From UKL13-2 sp031394335 (GTDB lineage: Bacteria > Pseudomonadota > Gammaproteobacteria > Burkholderiales > Usitatibacteraceae), in assembly GCA_031394335.1 (NCBI GenBank), contig JANMXS010000272.1:1-15236 (forward strand): a DNA stretch of 15,236 bases, in the 5' to 3' direction. The notes under the pieces were generated by a model. That model was given only the letters and a program-made list of their open reading frames with translations. It was not told where the DNA came from and ran no database searches. The position numbers and the translations under genes were made by a program. Shown piece after piece: positions 11,216 to 15,236 of this stretch (position 1 is its first letter; each line of letters begins with the position of its first letter).

Positions 11216-13845
11216 CACGATCGAAGAATTCAAAAGCAAAAACGTCCGCCAAGCCCGCTTCAGCGCGTGCCGCCGACCCGCATCGGGCCCGCGAAGCCGA
11301 AAAATACGAAAACCCCATCGCCAGCCGTGAGTTGATCCTCGAGGTGCTGACCGAGGCCGGTATTCCGCTGGATATGGCGACGCTGGCCAGCAAATTGGAA
11401 ATCGTCGATTCCGAGCAGGATGGCTTTATTCGCCGCCTGAACGCGATGGAACGCGATGGCCAGGTGATGCGCAACCGCAAGGGCGATATCTGCCTGATCG
11501 GCAAGCTCGACCTCATTACCGGCAAGGTGCAGGGGCACCCGGATGGTTTCGGGTTTCTGGTGCCGGACGATGGCTCCGACGACCTGTTCCTGGGACCGAA
11601 GCAAATGCATCGCGTGCTGCACGGCGACCGCGCGGTGGTGCGTGAAATCGGTTTGGATCGGCGCGGACGCCGCGAGGCCAGCATTGTCGAAGTGATCGAG
11701 CGCGGCAATACCAAGGTGGTGGGCCGCCTGTTTGTCGAGCACGGCGTGTATTTCGTGATCGCCGAAAACAAGCGCATCAGCCAGGACATCCTGGTCGAGC
11801 CGGGTTACGACGGCGGCGCCAAGGCCGGACAGGTGGTGATGGTTGATCTGGTGGTGCAGCCATCGAAGAACTCCGAGCCGGTGGCGCGCGTACGCGAGGT
11901 GCTGGGCAATTACGCCGACCCCGGCATGGAAATCGAGATCGCACTGCGCAAGCACGATCTGCCGCACGAGTGGCCGGATGATGTCGTTGCGCTGGAAAAG
12001 AAAGTACCGAAAAAAGTATCGGCCAAGGATATGGATGGCCGCGAGGATTTGCGCGCCTTGCCGTTTGTGACCATCGACGGCGAGACCGCCAGGGATTTTG
12101 ACGACGCGGTGTATTGCGAACGCCAGGGCAAGGGTTTCCGCCTGCTGGTGGCGATTGCCGACGTCTCGCATTACGTGAAGAACGGTGATGCGCTCGATCG
12201 CGAAGCGCGCCTGCGCGGAAACTCGGTGTACTTCCCGCGCCGCGTGATTCCGATGCTGCCGGAAGTGTTGTCCAACGAAATGTGTTCGCTGAAGCCAGCG
12301 GTCGATCGCTTGGCGCTGGTTTGCGATATGTCGATTTCGGCCACCGGTGAAGTCAAGCGCTATCACTTCATGGAAGCCGTGTTCCACTCCGCCGCGCGAC
12401 TCACCTATACCAAGGTCGCCAAGGCGATCTACGGCATGCCCGCGGATCACGGCCTCGATGAAAAAATAGACGCCAAAATAATCCCGCATCTGCAGATGCT
12501 TGATCAGGTATTCCAGGTGCTGCTGGCAGCACGCAACAAGCGCGGCGCGATCGATTTTGAAACCACCGAAACGATGATGATGTTCGACGACGGTGGCAAG
12601 ATCGAAAAGATTGTGCCGACCGTGCGCAATAATGCCCACCGTTTGATCGAGGAGTGCATGTTGGCCGCCAATGTGTGCGCAGCCAACTATCTTGCCGAGC
12701 ATGAACATGCCACGCTGTACCGCGTGCATGAGCGCCCCAGTGAAGACAAGCTCACCGCGTTGCGCGCGATGCTCAAGGATTTTGGCCTGCAACTGATGGG
12801 CGGCAAGGAGCCGACGCCGGGCAATTACGGCGAAGTGCTGGCCAAGATCAAGCTGCGCCCCGATGCGCCGCTGTTGCAAACGGTAATGCTGCGCTCGATG
12901 AAGCAGGCGGTATACAGCCCCGACAACGCCGGTCACTTCGGCCTCGCCTATGAAGCCTATACGCACTTCACCTCGCCGATTCGCCGCTACCCTGATCTGC
13001 TCACGCATCGCGCCATCAAGGCGGTGATCAATGGCCAGGTCTATGACCCGAAAGCGACCTGGGAAGAGCTCGGCGCGCAATGTTCCGCCACCGAGCGCCG
13101 TGCCGATGAAGCCACGCGCGATGTCACCGCCTGGCTGAAGTGTTATTACATGAAGGATCGCCTCGGCGAAGAATTCACCGGCACCATTACCGGCGTGACC
13201 GGCTTTGGTATTTTTGTCACCCTTGATGAAGTCTATGTCGAAGGCCTGGTGCATATTTCCGAGCTGGGCCAGGATTATTTCCACTTTGATCAAGACAAAC
13301 ACATGATCATGGGTGAGCGCACCCGCAAGAAGTACCAGCTCGCCGATCGCGTCAATATCAAGGTGGTACGGGTCGATATCGAAACCAGCAAGATCGATTT
13401 TGGTCTGGCCAGTGAACGGCCTAAAGTTGCCACTGCGGCACGCGCAGACACGGATGATGATGTTGATACAGTTGTTGAACGCGCCGGCATTGCACCCGCG
13501 TTCAATAAAAAACCGGGCAAAGAACCAGGTATGCGAGGCAGTAAACATGGCGCAAAGGAAGCCACGCCACACGCCGCACCTGCATTGATCAAGAAGGGGG
13601 TGCAGCCTTCACGCGCCGCCAATGTTCCTGCGTCCGCGTCCGCAGCGATACCAAGGACAGACAAGAAGGTCTCTACCGTCACCAGCGCCAACCCGCCAAC
13701 CACGCCGCTGGCCGGCCTCGATAGTGATGGCAACGCGATTGCGCCACGCAAAGTGCCGCGCGCCGCAGTGCCGAAGCCAACCCCCAAATTACCGGCCAAA
13801 GGCAAGTCGACCGGCGCCTTGCTGTCGAGAAAGCACAAGAAATAA
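11209..13845 (+). CDS. rnr: Ribonuclease R
   Basis: An RNB-family 3'-5' exoribonuclease that degrades structured RNA, including rRNA, mRNA and defective tRNA. The 878 residues have the standard order: helix-turn-helix-like N-terminus (about 30-100), two cold-shock domains (about 105-280), the RNB catalytic domain and an S1 domain (about 654-735, GEEFTGTITGVTGFGIFVTL). A long Lys/Ala/Pro-rich basic tail (about 740-878) ends the protein. Catalytic acidic residues are seen in TIDGETARDFDDAVY (Asp290, 296, 298, 299). The start is TTG 11209: a stop lies in frame at 11173 and there is no ATG between. The ribosome-binding site is weak (GAAAAGA). TAAAAT at 11173-11178 is a possible -10. It overlaps rlmB by one base. 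Confidence 0.95.
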   Translation: MSTRSKNSKAKTSAKPASARAADPHRAREAEKYENPIASRELILEVLTEAGIPLDMATLASKLEIVDSEQDGFIRRLNAMERDGQVMRNRKGDICLIGKLDLITGKVQGHPDGFGFLVPDDGSDDLFLGPKQMHRVLHGDRAVVREIGLDRRGRREASIVEVIERGNTKVVGRLFVEHGVYFVIAENKRISQDILVEPGYDGGAKAGQVVMVDLVVQPSKNSEPVARVREVLGNYADPGMEIEIALRKHDLPHEWPDDVVALEKKVPKKVSAKDMDGREDLRALPFVTIDGETARDFDDAVYCERQGKGFRLLVAIADVSHYVKNGDALDREARLRGNSVYFPRRVIPMLPEVLSNEMCSLKPAVDRLALVCDMSISATGEVKRYHFMEAVFHSAARLTYTKVAKAIYGMPADHGLDEKIDAKIIPHLQMLDQVFQVLLAARNKRGAIDFETTETMMMFDDGGKIEKIVPTVRNNAHRLIEECMLAANVCAANYLAEHEHATLYRVHERPSEDKLTALRAMLKDFGLQLMGGKEPTPGNYGEVLAKIKLRPDAPLLQTVMLRSMKQAVYSPDNAGHFGLAYEAYTHFTSPIRRYPDLLTHRAIKAVINGQVYDPKATWEELGAQCSATERRADEATRDVTAWLKCYYMKDRLGEEFTGTITGVTGFGIFVTLDEVYVEGLVHISELGQDYFHFDQDKHMIMGERTRKKYQLADRVNIKVVRVDIETSKIDFGLASERPKVATAARADTDDDVDTVVERAGIAPAFNKKPGKEPGMRGSKHGAKEATPHAAPALIKKGVQPSRAANVPASASAAIPRTDKKVSTVTSANPPTTPLAGLDSDGNAIAPRKVPRAAVPKPTPKLPAKGKSTGALLSRKHKK

Positions 13846-14600
13846 TGAAGCAGCAAGTGGTGTTCGGTTTTCACGCGGTGACCTCGCGCTTGCGTGTGCG
13901 TGCCGACAGCGTGAAAGAGTTATTCGTCGATGCCAAGCGCATCGACAAGCGCATGCAGGATTTGATCGCCAATGCCAAGGAGCGCAATGTGCGCGTGATG
14001 CAGGTTGATGGCGTGCGCATCGATGGCATGACCGGCCATGCGCGCCACCAGGGCGTGGTGGCGGTGGTGGAGCCGACCAAGCTGCCGCAGTTCGTTGAGG
14101 ATGTGCTCGATACCATCGACGCGCCGCCATTCCTGCTGCTGCTCGACGGCGTCACCGACCCGCATAACCTCGGCGCCTGCTTGCGCGTCGCCGATGCGGC
14201 CGGTGTGCATGCGGTGATCGCGCCGAAAGATCGCAGCGTGGGGCTGACTGCGACCGTGATGAAGGTGGCCTCAGGTGCAGCCGAGAACGTGCCCTATATT
14301 ACGGTGACCAATCTGGCGCGCACCCTGCGCGAGTTGAAAGATCGCAATATCTGGATCGTCGGCGCGGATGAGGGCGGCGAGAGTTCGCTGTTCGATGCCA
14401 AGCTGGCCGGCCCGCTGGCCTGGGTGCTGGGCGCCGAGGGTGAGGGCCTGCGCCGGCTCACGCGCGAGAACTGCGACCAGATCGTCAGCATCCCGATGTT
14501 CGGTTCCGTCGAGAGCTTGAACGTATCGGTAGCCAGCGGTGTGTGCCTGTTTGAATCGCGCCGTCAGCGCGAACTTGCATCGGCAGCCGCCGCGACCTGA
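13845..14600 (+). CDS. rlmB: 23S rRNA (guanosine-2'-O-)-methyltransferase RlmB
   Basis: A SpoU-class (SPOUT fold) methyltransferase that uses S-adenosylmethionine to methylate the ribose of G2251 in the 23S rRNA P-loop. The 251 residues contain an N-terminal substrate-binding domain (VVFGFHAVTSRLRVRADSVKEL) and the three SpoU motifs: LDGVTDPHNLGACLRVADAAG (motif 1, with Asn108 and Arg114), GAEGEGLRRLT (motif 2, 196-206) and IPMFGSVESLNVSVASGV (motif 3). The ATG overlaps the rnr stop as TAATG, and rnr-rlmB is a widely conserved pair, so they are almost certainly one operon. Its last 37 bases overlap a convergent gene on the minus strand. Confidence 0.96.
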   Translation: MKQQVVFGFHAVTSRLRVRADSVKELFVDAKRIDKRMQDLIANAKERNVRVMQVDGVRIDGMTGHARHQGVVAVVEPTKLPQFVEDVLDTIDAPPFLLLLDGVTDPHNLGACLRVADAAGVHAVIAPKDRSVGLTATVMKVASGAAENVPYITVTNLARTLRELKDRNIWIVGADEGGESSLFDAKLAGPLAWVLGAEGEGLRRLTRENCDQIVSIPMFGSVESLNVSVASGVCLFESRRQRELASAAAAT

Positions 14601-15236
14601 ACCTTTGCCGGTGGCCAGGCGCTTAGCGCCGCCAGCACCAAAAGATCGAGCAGGCAATAGAACGCGCCCGCTGAAAATGGCGGGTTGAATGCGCTGAAAT
14701 TCAAACCCGGCGTGACGGCGATCCACACCCAGTTGCCAAGCGCGGTGCCGTACAGCTCCATGATCAGCGCCAGCACGAACATGGTCGCGTACAACATTTT
14801 CGAGCGCCCGAATATCATGCAGATCGCAAACACGCCGAACAGCAGGGTGCCGAAGCGATCAAAATCGCGCCACCAGGCAAACCCCGCGTAAATAAAGGCG
14901 ATCCAAGGGAAAATGGCCTGGAAGGCGCGCCCCGCCTTGAGTTTTGCTAATTTACCCGCAACGATCAGCCCCAGGGTCATCAGCAGCGCATGACCCGGCG
15001 GTACGAACAGCGGCACATTGTGGAACTGGTAGTCGTAGATTCCCCAGCCCAGCGACAGCACCACTTCACCGAAGCCGGCAATGGCGGTGCACAGGATCAA
15101 TACGCGACGTTCTTCCGCGCGACCGAGGCGATACAGCCAAAGCCAAACCGCCACCGTCCATAGCGTCGTAGCGTGCTGGCCCCACCAGCCGAAGCGCGCC
15201 TGCGGGCCGGCCATCTGCGCCAGCGCGAGGCGCGCG
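14564..15236 (-). CDS. Multi-pass membrane protein of unknown function (5' end outside window)
   Basis: The frame is open on the minus strand to the window edge, so 224 C-terminal residues are visible. An ATG at 15214 exists, but sense-like sequence (ARLALAQ) continues before it. About seven hydrophobic helices can be drawn, for example ATTLWTVAVWLWLY, VLILCTAIAGFGEVVLSLGW, VPPGHALLMTLGLIVAG, FPWIAFIYAGFAWW, FGTLLFGVFAICMIFG and YATMFVLALIMELYGTALG. Conserved-looking motifs are GIYDYQFHNVPLFVPPGHA and FNPPFSAGAFYCLLDLL, with His, Tyr and Pro residues near membrane edges. I do not recognise the family. The stop lies 37 bases inside the 3' end of rlmB. Inner-membrane location is inferred from hydrophobicity. 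Confidence 0.75.
   Translation of the reverse strand, partial: ARLALAQMAGPQARFGWWGQHATTLWTVAVWLWLYRLGRAEERRVLILCTAIAGFGEVVLSLGWGIYDYQFHNVPLFVPPGHALLMTLGLIVAGKLAKLKAGRAFQAIFPWIAFIYAGFAWWRDFDRFGTLLFGVFAICMIFGRSKMLYATMFVLALIMELYGTALGNWVWIAVTPGLNFSAFNPPFSAGAFYCLLDLLVLAALSAWPPAKVQVAAAADASSR

Noticed and set aside
11260..13572. 770-codon open frame on the minus strand
   Set aside because: It lies wholly opposite rnr, whose motifs are intact. Its His/Gln/Ala-rich composition is typical of antisense shadows in GC-rich genes.

Overview
The window is a GC-rich bacterial chromosome segment. Its gene content and order point to a betaproteobacterium, most likely of the Burkholderiales or a neighbouring order. 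The run yfgM-bamB-der-hfq-hflX-hflK-hflC-(DUF2065)-hisZ-purA is a housekeeping block typical of that class. HisZ (the regulatory partner of a short HisG), a short Hfq and a DUF2065 gene between hflC and hisZ all fit. The genus cannot be fixed from the sequence alone.

Layout. 1-3470, plus strand: the 3' end of a YfgM-like protein, bamB (outer-membrane assembly lipoprotein), der (ribosome-assembly GTPase) and hfq. In der the reading frame breaks near the start of the C-terminal KH-like domain; restoring one base rebuilds a full-length Der. 3673-7107: hflX, hflK and hflC, a GTPase and the two SPFH membrane proteins that govern FtsH. A strong intrinsic terminator follows at 7180-7214, with a perfect TATAAT just before it. 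7227-9932: a small DUF2065 membrane protein, hisZ and purA, closely packed. 10061-10558: a gene of unknown function that I describe only structurally.

10559-11141 carries no protein gene and is the most unusual part. On the minus strand there is a complete tRNA-Leu(CAG) with its own promoter and a GNRA-loop terminator. Downstream of it lie two tandem units of about 141 bp. Each contains the last 21 nt of the tRNA, including CCA, plus a copy of the terminator and three further hairpins. Differences between the units fall almost entirely in loops and linkers. The layout resembles the repeats behind tRNA-Tyr in the E. coli tyrT locus (rtT RNA), but here on a leucine tRNA with a different unit.

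11209-14600, plus strand: rnr (RNase R, TTG start inside the tRNA promoter) and rlmB (23S rRNA Gm2251 methyltransferase), joined by a TAATG overlap. 14564-15236, minus strand: the 3' part of a multi-pass membrane protein of unknown function, whose end overlaps rlmB tail to tail.

Taken together, the window covers envelope and membrane protein quality control (YfgM, BamB, HflK/C), ribosome and RNA metabolism (Der, Hfq, HflX, RNase R, RlmB, tRNA-Leu) and nucleotide/histidine synthesis (PurA, HisZ).
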